A stretch of DNA of 64,000 nt from Pseudoramibacter fermentans (GCA_009493725.1 VOGB01000005.1:186001-250000); one strand, 5' to 3'. Counted from the stretch's first letter, positions 15,285-24,482 are shown. Numbers and translations: made by a program. Notes: generated from the letters alone by a model not told the origin.

Positions 15285-16988
15285 TCAGTCGAAATTTTTC
15301 TCAAAGGCCGGTTTTTCTTCCTCCGGCACAAGGGTCAAATGCCCCGAACGGGCCACCGCCTGCACCCGGGTTTCCACGTAGCGCCAGCGCCAGCCGATTT
15401 TCTGCTGGATGTCCTTGTCAGTGACGTCGGTGTGGATAGTCTCCGGCCCTTGGCTTTCGGCCTGCTTCTGGGCGATTTTGCCGGCTTCCGCCTTGGCGTA
15501 GGCCACCGCCTCGTCCTTATCTTCGAAGAAGACCGATTGGCCGCCGACATGGGCGACGAAGCCCTCGGTCGCCTCGTCGGGACGGACCAGCGCGTCCACC
15601 CGTTCCTCAATGGCCGCCGTCGCCGCCCCGACGGCGTTGGCCACCTCAAAATGTTCGGGGACGAGGATATCGCGGTGCACGTCCGCCTCATTTTTGACCA
15701 GGGTGTACCAGGTTTTGGCCGGCGCGCCGATCGCGATGACCGGCAGCTCTGCGTCCGCGCCTTCACTGTAGGCCGGTTCGCTGAAGACCTTGGCCACGAT
15801 GCGGTCCACGACGAGGGCCTTCGCCTGGTTCAGATAATCCTTTTCGTCCAGCCCAGCCCGCCGGCTCTGGAAGGCCAGCGCGTACTGGGACGCCGCCGTA
15901 TCCCAACGGGTCAGTCTGCCTTCGGCGCAAAGCAGATCGGTCGGCGTCAAGTCTTCCTTCTCGCCGCCGCGGCAGGCCGGCGGCACCCGGTGGGTCGTCA
16001 GCACCGGCGCGCCAGCGCTTACGTCCGGATAAATTTCCGTGTCGCCGCCGAGACCAAAGGTCGCGAGCTTCGCCGAATCCACCTGAGTCTGCCACTGGCC
16101 GACCTTCGCGCCCACCGGCGACAGGGTCAGGCTGTGGTGGCGCACCACGCCGGTATCCGTCGTCGTGCCGCCCATGTCGGCGACAATACCGCTGTCAGTT
16201 TTCGCGAGGACCATCGCGCCGAGGATGCTCGCCGCCGGCCCGGACAAAATCGTCTCGATCGGCTTGCTCGCGATCGTCTCGAGGCTCGCGAGGGCGCCGT
16301 CGCCTTTGACCAGATAAACCGGCGCGGTGATGCCCCGTTCGGCCATGGTTTCGCGCACCGCCTGCACAAAGCCCTCGATGATCGGAATCAGGCTCGCGTT
16401 GAGCACCGTCGTTACGGTCCGGTCGTGGTAGCCGAGCTTTGAGGACAGCTCGTGGCCGCAGACCACCGGCATTTTCGAATGGCAGCGGATGACCTTCTTG
16501 ACCGCGAGCTCGTGGGCGTTGTTGCGCACACTCATCATGCCAGAAACCGCAATGGCTTCAACCTTCGGCAGCATCTGCGTGACGGCTGCCTCAATTTCGT
16601 CCGGGTCCACTGGCTCCGTTTCCCGCCCCTTGATGTTGATCTTTCCGGTGATCTGCACGACCTCTTCGGTCGGCAGCTCGCCCTTGGGCCTTGAACCGAT
16701 GAGAATCAGCCCGGTCGGGCGGCCCTGGCCCTCGACGATGGCGTTGGTCGCCAGGGTCGTAGAGAGCACGACCTTTTCGATTTGAACGTCAGACAGGTCC
16801 GCCCCGTTTACCGGGCGCAGGCTGTCGATGCTGTGGTGAATGCCGTTTTTAAGATCCTGCCGCGTCGTCGGCGCCATGCCCTTGGCGACCACGCTTTCGG
16901 TCAGCGGATCGTAGAGCACCGCGTCCGTCGTCGTGCCGCCGGTGTCGATGCCGAGCACACAGGCTGTAAGCTTTGTTGTGTTTGTCAT
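15285..16988 (-). CDS. Hydantoinase/oxoprolinase family protein (HyuA-like)
   Basis: A 567-aa protein. The N-terminal Hydant_A_N region begins with the ATPase-like VLGIDTGGTTTDAV (about 10-23). The central hydantoinase A domain includes LSGPAASILGA and VADMGGTTTDTGVV (about 240-275) and FGLGGDTEIY. Relatives are ATP-dependent hydantoinases, 5-oxoprolinases and acetone/acetophenone carboxylase subunits. There is no HyuB-like partner nearby, so this solo protein has no assignable substrate. The start at 16988 has AAAGGACA 5 bases upstream. It is the last gene of a three-gene run with the nuclease lipoprotein (24-base gap) and the protein at 17999. Confidence 0.82.
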   Translation of the reverse strand: MTNTTKLTACVLGIDTGGTTTDAVLYDPLTESVVAKGMAPTTRQDLKNGIHHSIDSLRPVNGADLSDVQIEKVVLSTTLATNAIVEGQGRPTGLILIGSRPKGELPTEEVVQITGKINIKGRETEPVDPDEIEAAVTQMLPKVEAIAVSGMMSVRNNAHELAVKKVIRCHSKMPVVCGHELSSKLGYHDRTVTTVLNASLIPIIEGFVQAVRETMAERGITAPVYLVKGDGALASLETIASKPIETILSGPAASILGAMVLAKTDSGIVADMGGTTTDTGVVRHHSLTLSPVGAKVGQWQTQVDSAKLATFGLGGDTEIYPDVSAGAPVLTTHRVPPACRGGEKEDLTPTDLLCAEGRLTRWDTAASQYALAFQSRRAGLDEKDYLNQAKALVVDRIVAKVFSEPAYSEGADAELPVIAIGAPAKTWYTLVKNEADVHRDILVPEHFEVANAVGAATAAIEERVDALVRPDEATEGFVAHVGGQSVFFEDKDEAVAYAKAEAGKIAQKQAESQGPETIHTDVTDKDIQQKIGWRWRYVETRVQAVARSGHLTLVPEEEKPAFEKNFD

Positions 16989-17012
16989 ATTGTCCTTTCT
17001 GTGCATGCGCCG

Positions 17013-18002
17013 TTACGGTTTGCAGATCCCGCAGGGCGAATACCCTTGATTGATCAAATCGGAGCGCTTGGCGTTGACGGTCTGCTTGTTGGCTTCCGAC
17101 ATATGGGCCACGCCGGAGCAGTCCGGTTTGTGAAATTTCTTGTTCCGTTTGTTGATGACGTAGGTCTGGACGGTTTCGTCTTGGCTGCTCGACGACGCGG
17201 TGGAGGCGGCGCTGCTCGACGAACTGGAGCTGGTCGTACCTCCGGTACCGTCGGCGCGGGTGTAGCCGGTCGCGTAATCGATGGTCACGCCGGGCTCCAC
17301 GTTGTAGCAGTAGACGTTGAACAGCACGCCGTCGCCCTTGTCCTCGACGGATTCGCCTTCCATCTGGACACCCCGGGCCACGAGCTCATTGCCCTGAAAA
17401 ATCGGCGTCACGCGGTAAATCACGTGGTTGCCAGTTTCTTTGATGTAGTCAGCGACCATATTTTCAAAGGGGAGCATGCCGTCGACGTTCATCGACCGCG
17501 TGCCGGTGATCAGGTTCTTTTCGTTGGCGTTTTCATCCGTCAGCTCGTGGGCGATCAAATGGCAGCGGTTGTACACCATTTTGCCGTCGACAAAATCGTA
17601 GCGCGCGTTGTGCCAGCCCGTCGGCTTGACTTCGCTGATACTGCCACGCTTTTCGCCGCTCTTGGGCATCGTGTCCTTGCCGATGCAAGCCATCGCCGTG
17701 CCGCATCGGCCGAGACTGTCGAGATCGCTGTAGTGCTCGTAGGATTTGGTCGTCAAGTCACTGTCTGAGAAATTCGGCTTGTTGCCGTTCAATGCGACGT
17801 AAGGATCTCCCGAATAAGTGGGAATCTGGCTCAAATCGGATGCCGTCTTCGTATCGACGACGGTCGTGCTGTCAGTGACCGGATTGTCCGCGCTGGACGA
17901 GGACGAGCTCGTCGTGCCGCCGCATCCGGACAACACCAGCACCGCGCTGAGCACAATGCCGATCAAAAGCCGGCTCATGGAACGGATTGTCATTTTTTTC
18001 AT
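17013..18002 (-). CDS. Lipoprotein DNA/RNA non-specific endonuclease
   Basis: A 329-aa exported nuclease. Residues 1-27 are a lipoprotein signal with LSGC (Cys27), followed by a Ser-rich linker. The nuclease core (about 65-245) has NRCHLIAH (145-151, catalytic His148) and EKNLITGTRSMN (161-172), as in EndA/NucA-like beta-beta-alpha-metal nucleases. A second Ser-rich stretch (about 255-275) leads to a small C-terminal domain with His291, Cys295, Cys324 and Cys327, which looks like a metal-binding ribbon. Likely role: extracellular nucleic-acid breakdown for nutrients or DNA uptake. Its ATG overlaps the stop of the upstream gene (ATGA). Confidence 0.85.
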   Translation of the reverse strand: MKKMTIRSMSRLLIGIVLSAVLVLSGCGGTTSSSSSSADNPVTDSTTVVDTKTASDLSQIPTYSGDPYVALNGNKPNFSDSDLTTKSYEHYSDLDSLGRCGTAMACIGKDTMPKSGEKRGSISEVKPTGWHNARYDFVDGKMVYNRCHLIAHELTDENANEKNLITGTRSMNVDGMLPFENMVADYIKETGNHVIYRVTPIFQGNELVARGVQMEGESVEDKGDGVLFNVYCYNVEPGVTIDYATGYTRADGTGGTTSSSSSSSAASTASSSSQDETVQTYVINKRNKKFHKPDCSGVAHMSEANKQTVNAKRSDLINQGYSPCGICKP

Positions 18003-18421
18003 CGCGTGTACACTTCTTCTGTGATCTCATCGTGGGAGGTGCCGATGAAGACGTGCTGCCCGCTCAGGTTCCATCCCTTCGGCGCCAATGGATAGGTGAA
18101 GACCAGATCAGCCGGATAAACCTTGTCCCAGCGGTAAAGGATCAGCTTCTCGATATGGGCGTCGGCCGCCATGATCGCCTCAGACGAGGCAAACTCCGCC
18201 ACGGCAATCTCACCCGGTCCGGCCTTCTCGAGGAAGTCAGCATCGGTCACAAATTTGACGCCCGTCTGACCGTCAAACAGCGCCTCGGTTTTCGCCGCGC
18301 CCCAGAAACATTTCCCGGGAAATAACTGGACCAAACGGTCGATGACCGCGCGGTCCCGCGTCTGCCGCCTGTGGTTGAAGGCCATGCCGTTCTTCGGGTC
18401 GAGAAACATCACGAGGATCAC
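17999..18421 (-). CDS. Hypothetical protein, 140 aa
   Basis: A small soluble protein starting MILVMFLDPKNGMAFNHRRQTRD. The NHRRQ motif near residue 16 and the later GWNLSGQHVFIGTSHDEITEEVYTR end look conserved, but I do not recognise a named family. Its stop overlaps the start of the nuclease lipoprotein by 4 bases, so the two are translated together. It begins a three-gene unit that also includes the hydantoinase-like protein. Confidence 0.65.
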   Translation of the reverse strand: MILVMFLDPKNGMAFNHRRQTRDRAVIDRLVQLFPGKCFWGAAKTEALFDGQTGVKFVTDADFLEKAGPGEIAVAEFASSEAIMAADAHIEKLILYRWDKVYPADLVFTYPLAPKGWNLSGQHVFIGTSHDEITEEVYTR

Positions 18422-18457
18422 AAAAATTCCCTTCTTTCTTTAATATTTCTTGATCAC

Positions 18458-18486
18458 ACTATACCACAACGTCAAAAAAAAGCCAA
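18458..18486 (-). promoter_or_regulatory. Promoter of the 17999-15285 operon
   Basis: Minus strand TTGGCT (18486-18481), a 17-base spacer, then TGG-TATAGT (TATAGT 18463-18458). The -35 overlaps the stem of the neighbouring operon's terminator. Confidence 0.55.
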
Positions 18487-18507
18487 CGACTTAACCCGCC
18501 GTTGGCT
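18473..18507 (-). terminator. Terminator of the GntR/ABC operon
   Basis: Minus-strand AGCCAACG/CGTTGGCT stem followed by eight Ts. Confidence 0.85.
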
Positions 18508-18535
18508 CGCGGTAAAATTGACCGATCTATCTGTC

Positions 18536-19333
18536 TTATTCCAAATTGAGATGGCGGTCTAGGATCCAGCTCGTCGCGATGAACCAAATCGCGCCCAGCA
18601 CCAGCGTGATCGCCAGCGCGATCAGCCCGAACTGATTGAACGCCCCGACCAATTTGCCGAAGTTGGCTGCCGCCACGACGCTGTTCATATTGTCGGACAT
18701 CACGTATATCATTCTAACCGACAGAATCTGTTCGACGACGGCGATGCCAATCCACATGACTACTGACAGCAGGATCCGGTGCCGATGGACCAGCTGGCCG
18801 ACCGCCATCGCGAAATAGACGGTTAGAATGGTTTCCGCCAGACTCGCGGCCGTCAGCACGACGACGAGCCAGAAAGACGCCCAGAGATGGTATTGGGCGA
18901 TACTCACGTTGAGCTGCTGAAAGTTCCAGGCAATCCCCTGTCTCGCGACTTCTTCGTACCCGCCGGAAACGACAAACAAAAGCGCCGTGCTGAGGCATAC
19001 GACGGCAACGTAAGCCAAAATCCAAACGATATTGACGATCAGCTTCGCGCCGACCTGTTCGGCCGCACTCGCTGGCAGCGCCATCGTCATATACCCCTGG
19101 TCTGACAATAGGTTGTCGTAAAACCGCTTGACGGTCCAGACAATCACGAGCACCCCCGCCACAACGACGAGCAGACCAAAGATCACCGACATCAAATTGG
19201 CGAAGGCTTCGACGCGGGCACCGACACGCATCGCGATCCCGTCGATGAGGGCCACCGCCAACATCAACCCGAACACAATCACCATTGGCTGCCAGCTCTC
19301 TTTAAATTCATATTTGATCAATTTGCCTAACAT
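18536..19333 (-). CDS. ABC transporter permease (ABC-2-like)
   Basis: A 265-aa membrane protein with about six hydrophobic segments (around 16-34, 46-68, 100-125, 150-178, 185-205 and 232-255). It starts MLGKLIKYEFKES, the usual opening of ABC-2 type permeases. It overlaps the ATPase gene by 7 bases. In the YtrA-type GntR/ABC operons of Firmicutes such pairs act in export or envelope-stress responses; the substrate here is unknown. Confidence 0.82.
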   Translation of the reverse strand: MLGKLIKYEFKESWQPMVIVFGLMLAVALIDGIAMRVGARVEAFANLMSVIFGLLVVVAGVLVIVWTVKRFYDNLLSDQGYMTMALPASAAEQVGAKLIVNIVWILAYVAVVCLSTALLFVVSGGYEEVARQGIAWNFQQLNVSIAQYHLWASFWLVVVLTAASLAETILTVYFAMAVGQLVHRHRILLSVVMWIGIAVVEQILSVRMIYVMSDNMNSVVAAANFGKLVGAFNQFGLIALAITLVLGAIWFIATSWILDRHLNLE

Positions 19334-20025
19334 GAGAACACCTCCCGAAAGATTTCATCCACTGATTTTTCCCGTTCTGCTCGTAACCCGTCGACGTCCT
19401 GATGCAAAACGATGTGCCCCTGTTTCAAAAAGACGACGTCGTCAAGCACCGGCTCGACGTCCGCAATCAAATGGGTGGCGATCACGACTGTCGCTTCGGG
19501 ATTGTAATTGTTGATGATCGTCTTGATGATGAGCTCCCGAGCCGCCGGATCGACGCCGCCGATGGGTTCGTCAAGCAGATAAAGGGCCGCTTTCCGGCTC
19601 ATCGCCAAAACGATCTGCACCTTGTCGATCGTCCCCTTGGACAATTCCTTGAACCGCTTATTCAAATCGATGTCCATCTCCGAAAACAGCCGAAGGGCCT
19701 GTTCCCGATCGAAATCGTCGTAAAAATCCGCTAATTTGCAAACCAGATCGTTCACGCGCATGGATTTGCTGAATACCGGGCGGTCCGGCAGGTAGGAAAC
19801 GATGCGCTTCGTGTTTTTCCCCGGCGCTTCGTCGTCGATCGTCACACTGCCTTCGCTCTGGGAGAGCAGCCCCGCGGCGATTTTTAATAATGTGGTTTTG
19901 CCGCTGCCGTTGGGCCCCAGCAGGCCGACGATCCGTCCCCGTTCGAGGCTCAAATCGATGTGGTCCAGCGCACATTGGCCGCCGTACCGCTTGGTCAGCT
20001 GTTCAGCCTTTAAAATTTCACTCAT
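19327..20025 (-). CDS. ABC transporter ATP-binding protein (YtrB-like)
   Basis: A 232-aa ATPase with Walker A GPNGSGKTT (about 37-45), a short signature region (ELSKGTIDKVQIVLA) and Walker B LYLLDEPIGGVD. The signature is SKGT rather than LSGGQ, as is common in ABC-2 exporter ATPases. It is translationally coupled on both sides (8-base overlap with gntR, 7 bases with the permease). Confidence 0.9.
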   Translation of the reverse strand: MSEILKAEQLTKRYGGQCALDHIDLSLERGRIVGLLGPNGSGKTTLLKIAAGLLSQSEGSVTIDDEAPGKNTKRIVSYLPDRPVFSKSMRVNDLVCKLADFYDDFDREQALRLFSEMDIDLNKRFKELSKGTIDKVQIVLAMSRKAALYLLDEPIGGVDPAARELIIKTIINNYNPEATVVIATHLIADVEPVLDDVVFLKQGHIVLHQDVDGLRAEREKSVDEIFREVFSC

Positions 20026-20413
20026 TGTGGTTCTCCTTTTCTTCCTTTTCGTTTTCCGCCGCGTAGCTGCGGATCAATTCGGCCGCTTCTTCAGCCGAAA
20101 CGCCCATTTCCTGCATCCGCCGCAAAAAATCTTCGATCATGCCTTTCGCCATTTTCTGTTTCAGCGATGCAATCAGCGCCGCATCTTCCGTAACGAACCG
20201 GCCAAGGGTCCGCTTGGCGTGGACCAAGCCGACTTGTTCCAACTGACCCAGAGCCCGCTGCATCGTATTCGGATTCACCGAAGCGTCCGCTGCCAATTCC
20301 CGAACCGGCGGCAGTTTCTCGCCCGGCGCGTACTCGCCGGACAGAATCGCCCGTTCAATTTGACGGATCAGCTGCAGATAAATCGGCTGCTTCGCGTCAA
20401 TGTGCCATTTCAT
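20018..20413 (-). CDS. GntR family regulator (YtrA-like)
   Basis: A 131-aa protein with an N-terminal winged helix (about 8-72: QPIYLQLIRQIERAILSGEYAPGEKLPPVREL, SVNPNTMQRAL) and a short helical C-terminus rather than a large effector domain, which is the YtrA subtype. It starts the operon with AAAGGAG upstream. It likely represses its own operon through the palindrome at 20438-20457. Confidence 0.9.
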   Translation of the reverse strand: MKWHIDAKQPIYLQLIRQIERAILSGEYAPGEKLPPVRELAADASVNPNTMQRALGQLEQVGLVHAKRTLGRFVTEDAALIASLKQKMAKGMIEDFLRRMQEMGVSAEEAAELIRSYAAENEKEEKENHNE

Positions 20414-20437
20414 CGCAATCTCCTTTCTCTGTATTTG

Positions 20438-20486
20438 TGTATTAATTACTTAATACAATAATAAAGGCATACAAACTTTTTGTCAA
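20438..20486 (-). promoter_or_regulatory. GntR/ABC promoter and operator
   Basis: Minus strand TTGACA (20486-20481), a 17-base spacer, and TATTAT (20463-20458). Directly downstream, over the start site, is the inverted repeat TGTATTAA-N4-TTAATACA (20438-20457), a good operator for the GntR protein. Confidence 0.8.
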
Positions 20487-20506
20487 TACATTTTTATATT
20501 TTTTGC

Positions 20507-20533
20507 AAAAAAAGAACAGCCTTTCGACTGTCC
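20507..20533 (-). terminator. Terminator of the pst-pho operon
   Basis: Minus-strand GGACAG/CTGTTC hairpin followed by seven Ts; a second hairpin (GACGCCAG/CTGGCGC, about 20540-20565) precedes it. Confidence 0.75.
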
Positions 20534-20570
20534 TATCACGCTGCGCCAGATGACGCTGGCGTCTTGTATT

Positions 20571-22283
20571 TTACGCGTTCGCGTTTTCTGAATCTGGCAT
20601 TTTCGGGAATCGGATCGTGAAGGTCGAACCCTTGCCAAGTGCGGAGTCCAAATCGATCGTCGCGTGGTGCATCATCGCGCCGAGCTTGACAATGGAGAGG
20701 CCCAGCCCGGTGCCGCCGGTGGCCTTGCTGTGGCTCGGGTCAGCCCGGAAAAAACGCTCGTAAATCCGCGGCTGGTCCTCCAGCGCGATGCCGATGCCGG
20801 TGTCGGACACTGCCACCCGCGTTTCCGACGCGTCCTCTGATATTTTCACTTTGACGCTGCCGTCCTTGCGATTGTAGGCGACCGCATTGTCCACGAGGTT
20901 GTAGATCATTTCGTACAGCGTCGTCGCCATCCCCTGAATCGGCGCTGCTTCCCCTTCGACCGAAAGGGTCACGTTGTTCTGCTGCGCCTTCGCGCTCAAA
21001 TCGTGGACGACCTGCTTCGAGACGCCGACGAGATCTACGGATTCCGTCTTTTCGTCCGTCGCCATTTCGTCGAGCTGAGAGAGCCTGAGAATATCTGAAA
21101 TCAGCTTGAGCAGCCGCCGCGATTCCTTAATGATTTTGTTGGAGAGTTCGGGAATGTCGTTTTGGTCGGCAATGCCGTTGCCGATGATTTCCGCATAGCC
21201 CAGAATCGACGTCAACGGCGTCTTCAGCTCGTGGGACACGTTGGCGGTAAATTCTCGGCGCAGCCGTTCAGCCGACTGGCGGTCCGTTTCGTCGATGATG
21301 AAGAGCACCGCGCCGTAAATGCCGCCGTCGGTTTCGCCGGGACCGGCGATCAGCTGATAGTAGCGGCCGTCCCGTTTGCAGTTCATTTCCGACGACTGCC
21401 CCGCCATCGCGTTCTGGATGAGCTTGAGAAAATCGATGTTATGATCCAGATGGAGATAGGTGATGCTGCCCGGATCCTGGTAAAGTCTGAAGAACTGACG
21501 CGCCGCGTCGTTGACGCTCAGCACCTTTCCCGTATGGCTGATGATGACCAGACCGTCGCGCATGGAAGACGTGATCGCTTCCAATTCATTCTGCTGTTTT
21601 TTGAGCATCTCAAACTGCTGTTCGATGTGGGTGCGCTGAAGGTTGAGACGCTGGAGGAGCGGCGAAAGCTCGTCATAGGTGTCGTTTTCCAACGGCTCCT
21701 CTAAATTTAAATTGATAATCGGGTCGACGATCGCTTTCGTCTGGTGACCGGCCAGCAAAAAGGCGACGGCGATCACCGCGAAAATCAAAAAGGCGATGAT
21801 CGACAGCGACCGGCCAAAGACCCCAAAGGTCGACAGCCGCGTCTGCGCCAGCCGGATCACGCTGCCGTCCTTCAGGCGCATCGCGCAGTAATCTGTCGAT
21901 TCCGAAAGAGTTTTCGAAAACCTGGAGGACGTGCCCTTCCCAAACTTCATCGCTGCCCGCACTTCCGGGCGGTTCTTGTGGTTTTCCATCGTCGACACGT
22001 CAGCTTCGTTGTCGTAGAGCACTTTGCCGCTTTTCGCAATCCAAGTCATCCTGAGTTTCGACGTTTTGCCCGCTTTTTTCAGATAATCCATCCGATCGGT
22101 CGGATTTTCGTTCAGCGCCCGGCGCACGATAGCCGTTGTCTCGTTCAGGTAATCCCGTCTGGATGTCGTAAAACTGTGAGACAATGTCGGAATCAGAATC
22201 GCCAGTGTGGCCGCTAAAATTAAAATGGCTGTCCACGCCATCGTTCGGAACAGCCGGCTGGACAGACTTTTTTCATTTTTCAT
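20571..22283 (-). CDS. phoR: Phosphate sensor histidine kinase
   Basis: A 570-aa membrane kinase: transmembrane segments at about 13-33 and 158-178 enclose an extracytoplasmic region. A linker, a PAS domain (about 230-335) and HisKA with phosphoacceptor His351 (VSHELKTPLTS) follow, then a HATPase with NLVDNAVAYN, DTGIGI and GTGLGLSIV. It should respond to phosphate limitation with the adjacent PhoP/PhoB-type regulator and the Pst/PhoU proteins. It is the last gene of the pst operon; 17 bases separate it from the regulator gene. Confidence 0.92.
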   Translation of the reverse strand: MKNEKSLSSRLFRTMAWTAILILAATLAILIPTLSHSFTTSRRDYLNETTAIVRRALNENPTDRMDYLKKAGKTSKLRMTWIAKSGKVLYDNEADVSTMENHKNRPEVRAAMKFGKGTSSRFSKTLSESTDYCAMRLKDGSVIRLAQTRLSTFGVFGRSLSIIAFLIFAVIAVAFLLAGHQTKAIVDPIINLNLEEPLENDTYDELSPLLQRLNLQRTHIEQQFEMLKKQQNELEAITSSMRDGLVIISHTGKVLSVNDAARQFFRLYQDPGSITYLHLDHNIDFLKLIQNAMAGQSSEMNCKRDGRYYQLIAGPGETDGGIYGAVLFIIDETDRQSAERLRREFTANVSHELKTPLTSILGYAEIIGNGIADQNDIPELSNKIIKESRRLLKLISDILRLSQLDEMATDEKTESVDLVGVSKQVVHDLSAKAQQNNVTLSVEGEAAPIQGMATTLYEMIYNLVDNAVAYNRKDGSVKVKISEDASETRVAVSDTGIGIALEDQPRIYERFFRADPSHSKATGGTGLGLSIVKLGAMMHHATIDLDSALGKGSTFTIRFPKMPDSENANA

Positions 22284-22300
22284 CTTGGTTTTCTTTCGGT

Positions 22301-23011
22301 TTATTTTTGGAAATTCGCTTCTTTCCGCATCCGGTAGCCGACGCCGCGGACCGTTTCGATCAGCTTGCGGGCGCTTCCCAGCTTCTGGCGCAGCGTCCTG
22401 ACGTGCACGTCGACTGTCCGGGTTTCTCCGTCAAAGTCGTAACCCCAAATATCGGTCAACAGCGCGTCCCGGGTCATCACGTTGCCCGCGTGGCTCATGA
22501 GCACAGAGAGCAGGTCGTATTCCTTGAGCGTGAGCTGGATGTACTGGCCGTTGACCTGAACCGTGTGCGCCTTCGGGTGGATGACAATCGGGCCGTCGAC
22601 GAGCGCTTCGTCGCCGTCGTCCGCCTTGTGGTCGACCCCGGCGCGCCGGGCCACGGCCTTGATGCGCGCGAGCAGTTCCATCATGCCGAAGGGCTTCGCG
22701 ACGTAATCGTCGGCTCCCGCGTCGAGGCCCATGACCTTGTCGACTTCTTCGCCCTTGGCTGTCAGCATGATCACCGGCACATCCGCCGTCTGCGTCTGCG
22801 CCTTGAGCTGTTTCAAAATGGACAGGCCGTCTTGTCCGGGAAGCATAATATCGAGGAGAATCAAATCCGGGGCCGACGTATTCGCATCGGCCATCGCTTG
22901 CCAAAAAGGCTCAGCGCTTTCAAAGCCCTGAGCCTCATATCCTGAATGGTTGAGTGTATACACGACCAATTCACGAATACTGTTGTCATCTTCCACACAA
23001 AAAATCCTCAT
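22301..23011 (-). CDS. phoP: Phosphate response regulator, OmpR/PhoB family
   Basis: A 236-aa regulator. The receiver domain has the acidic pair Glu7-Asp8-Asp9, phosphoacceptor Asp54 and Lys106. The C-terminal winged helix (about 140-230) carries TLKEYDLLSVL and the recognition region RTVDVHVRTLRQKLG. It should bind the TTTACA repeats upstream of pstS (27226-27249). Confidence 0.94.
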   Translation of the reverse strand: MRIFCVEDDNSIRELVVYTLNHSGYEAQGFESAEPFWQAMADANTSAPDLILLDIMLPGQDGLSILKQLKAQTQTADVPVIMLTAKGEEVDKVMGLDAGADDYVAKPFGMMELLARIKAVARRAGVDHKADDGDEALVDGPIVIHPKAHTVQVNGQYIQLTLKEYDLLSVLMSHAGNVMTRDALLTDIWGYDFDGETRTVDVHVRTLRQKLGSARKLIETVRGVGYRMRKEANFQK

Positions 23012-23029
23012 ACTTATGCCTTATCTGTT

Positions 23030-23674
23030 TTAATTCTTTGGATGTTCGCCGGTAATCGAAAATTCGACCCATTCGCCGATGTTGACGGCGTGGTCACCGA
23101 TGCGTTCCAGATATTTGGCGATCATCAGGACTTCGACGGCTTTGGCCCCTTCGATTTCCTTGTTTTCGATGCGGTGAATGATGTGGGCGGAAATCTTGTC
23201 AAACAGCTGATCGACGATGTCGTCCTGCTTGTAGACGCTGTGGACCGTGTCCAAATCCTTCTGAACGTAGGCGTCCACCGCCGCGTTGACCATTTTGCTG
23301 GCCACCTTCGCCATTGTGTCGAGTTCTAAATTGTGGAACTCTGCGGTTAAATCCGCCGTCACGGCGATTTCCGCGATATCCGTCGCCTGATCGCCGATGC
23401 GTTCCATGTCGGTGATCATCTTCAGCGCGGCTGAGACGTTGCGCAGGTCTCTCGCGACCGGCTGCTGGGACAGAAGCATCACGTAGCACTGCTGTTCAAT
23501 GTCCCGTTCCATTTCATCGATGTTCGCATCATCTTCCATCGCTTCCTTAGCGAGGTCCGTGTCGTTGTCGGCCAGTGCCTTCAGCGCCTTGTCGATAGCC
23601 GCTTCACAGAGGCTGCCCATTTCGATCATGCTGTCGTTCAGCCGTACCAGTTCTTTATCAAATCGATTTCGCAT
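23030..23674 (-). CDS. phoU: Phosphate transport regulator
   Basis: A 214-aa all-helical protein of the usual PhoU length, with two PhoU repeats, each with a metal-binding E/D-x3-D region (for example MERIGDQATDIAE and LERIGDHAVNIGE). It links PstB activity to PhoR signalling. The gene lies directly between pstB (1-base gap) and phoP. Confidence 0.95.
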   Translation of the reverse strand: MRNRFDKELVRLNDSMIEMGSLCEAAIDKALKALADNDTDLAKEAMEDDANIDEMERDIEQQCYVMLLSQQPVARDLRNVSAALKMITDMERIGDQATDIAEIAVTADLTAEFHNLELDTMAKVASKMVNAAVDAYVQKDLDTVHSVYKQDDIVDQLFDKISAHIIHRIENKEIEGAKAVEVLMIAKYLERIGDHAVNIGEWVEFSITGEHPKN

Positions 23675-23675
23675 A

Positions 23676-24461
23676 TTATCCGAACCTCCCGGTTACGTAT
23701 CGCTCTGTTCTTTCATCCTTTGGATTCGAGAAAATCTGTTCCGTGTCACCAAATTCTACCATATCGCCGAGCAAAAAGAAAGCCGTCTTGTCCGAGATAC
23801 GGGTTGCCTGCTGCATGCTGTGGGTCACGATGATGATCGTGTATTTTTCCTTGAGATCTAAGGCCAGGTCTTCGATTTTCCCGGTCGAGATCGGGTCGAG
23901 GGCCGAGGTCGCTTCGTCCATCAACAGGACTTCCGGTTCAACGGCCAGAGCTCTGGCGATGCAGAGACGCTGCTGCTGCCCGCCGGAGAGGCCAAGGGCA
24001 TTCTTCTTCAGACGGTCCTTGAGTTCGTCCCAAATCGCCGCCTTTTTCAGTGAATCTTCGACGATGTCGTCGAGCTGTGCCTTGTTCTTGATCCCGTGGG
24101 TTCTCGGGCCGTAGGCGATGTTGTCGTAAATGCTCATCGGAAACGGATTTGGATGCTGGAACACCATGCCGACGCGCTTGCGCAGAATGTTGACATCGAT
24201 GTCCTTGTAGATTTCAGTGCCGTCCAATGTGATTGACCCGGTGATTTTGCAGCCTTCAACGAGGTCGTTCATCCGGTTAAGGGATTTCAAAAATGTTGAT
24301 TTGCCGCACCCGGAGGGTCCGATCAGCGCAGTGATCTCGTGTTCCGGGAAATTTAAAGTGATGTCCTTTAAGGCGTGGAAATCGCCGTAATAGACATTCA
24401 TATCCTTAGAAGCCATCTTGATTTTCGTCGAAGCTGGCTTTTTAACTTTGTAGTTTTCCAT
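23676..24461 (-). CDS. pstB: Phosphate ABC transporter ATPase
   Basis: A 261-aa ATPase with Walker A GPSGCGKST, signature LSGGQQQR and Walker B LLMDEATSALD, and full-length similarity to PstB. It powers high-affinity phosphate uptake with PstC and PstA. Confidence 0.97.
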   Translation of the reverse strand: MENYKVKKPASTKIKMASKDMNVYYGDFHALKDITLNFPEHEITALIGPSGCGKSTFLKSLNRMNDLVEGCKITGSITLDGTEIYKDIDVNILRKRVGMVFQHPNPFPMSIYDNIAYGPRTHGIKNKAQLDDIVEDSLKKAAIWDELKDRLKKNALGLSGGQQQRLCIARALAVEPEVLLMDEATSALDPISTGKIEDLALDLKEKYTIIIVTHSMQQATRISDKTAFFLLGDMVEFGDTEQIFSNPKDERTERYVTGRFG

Positions 24462-24482
24462 TTAAGTCCAAATACTCCTCGT

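Noticed and set aside
15339..16442. Long plus-strand open frame (367 codons) opposite the hydantoinase-like gene
   Set aside because: It is a GC-rich antisense shadow: no ribosome binding site, Arg/His-rich composition, and the opposite strand encodes a clear family protein. Similar antisense frames at 1519-2343, 16782-17768, 28398-29303 and 39011-39928 were rejected for the same reason.
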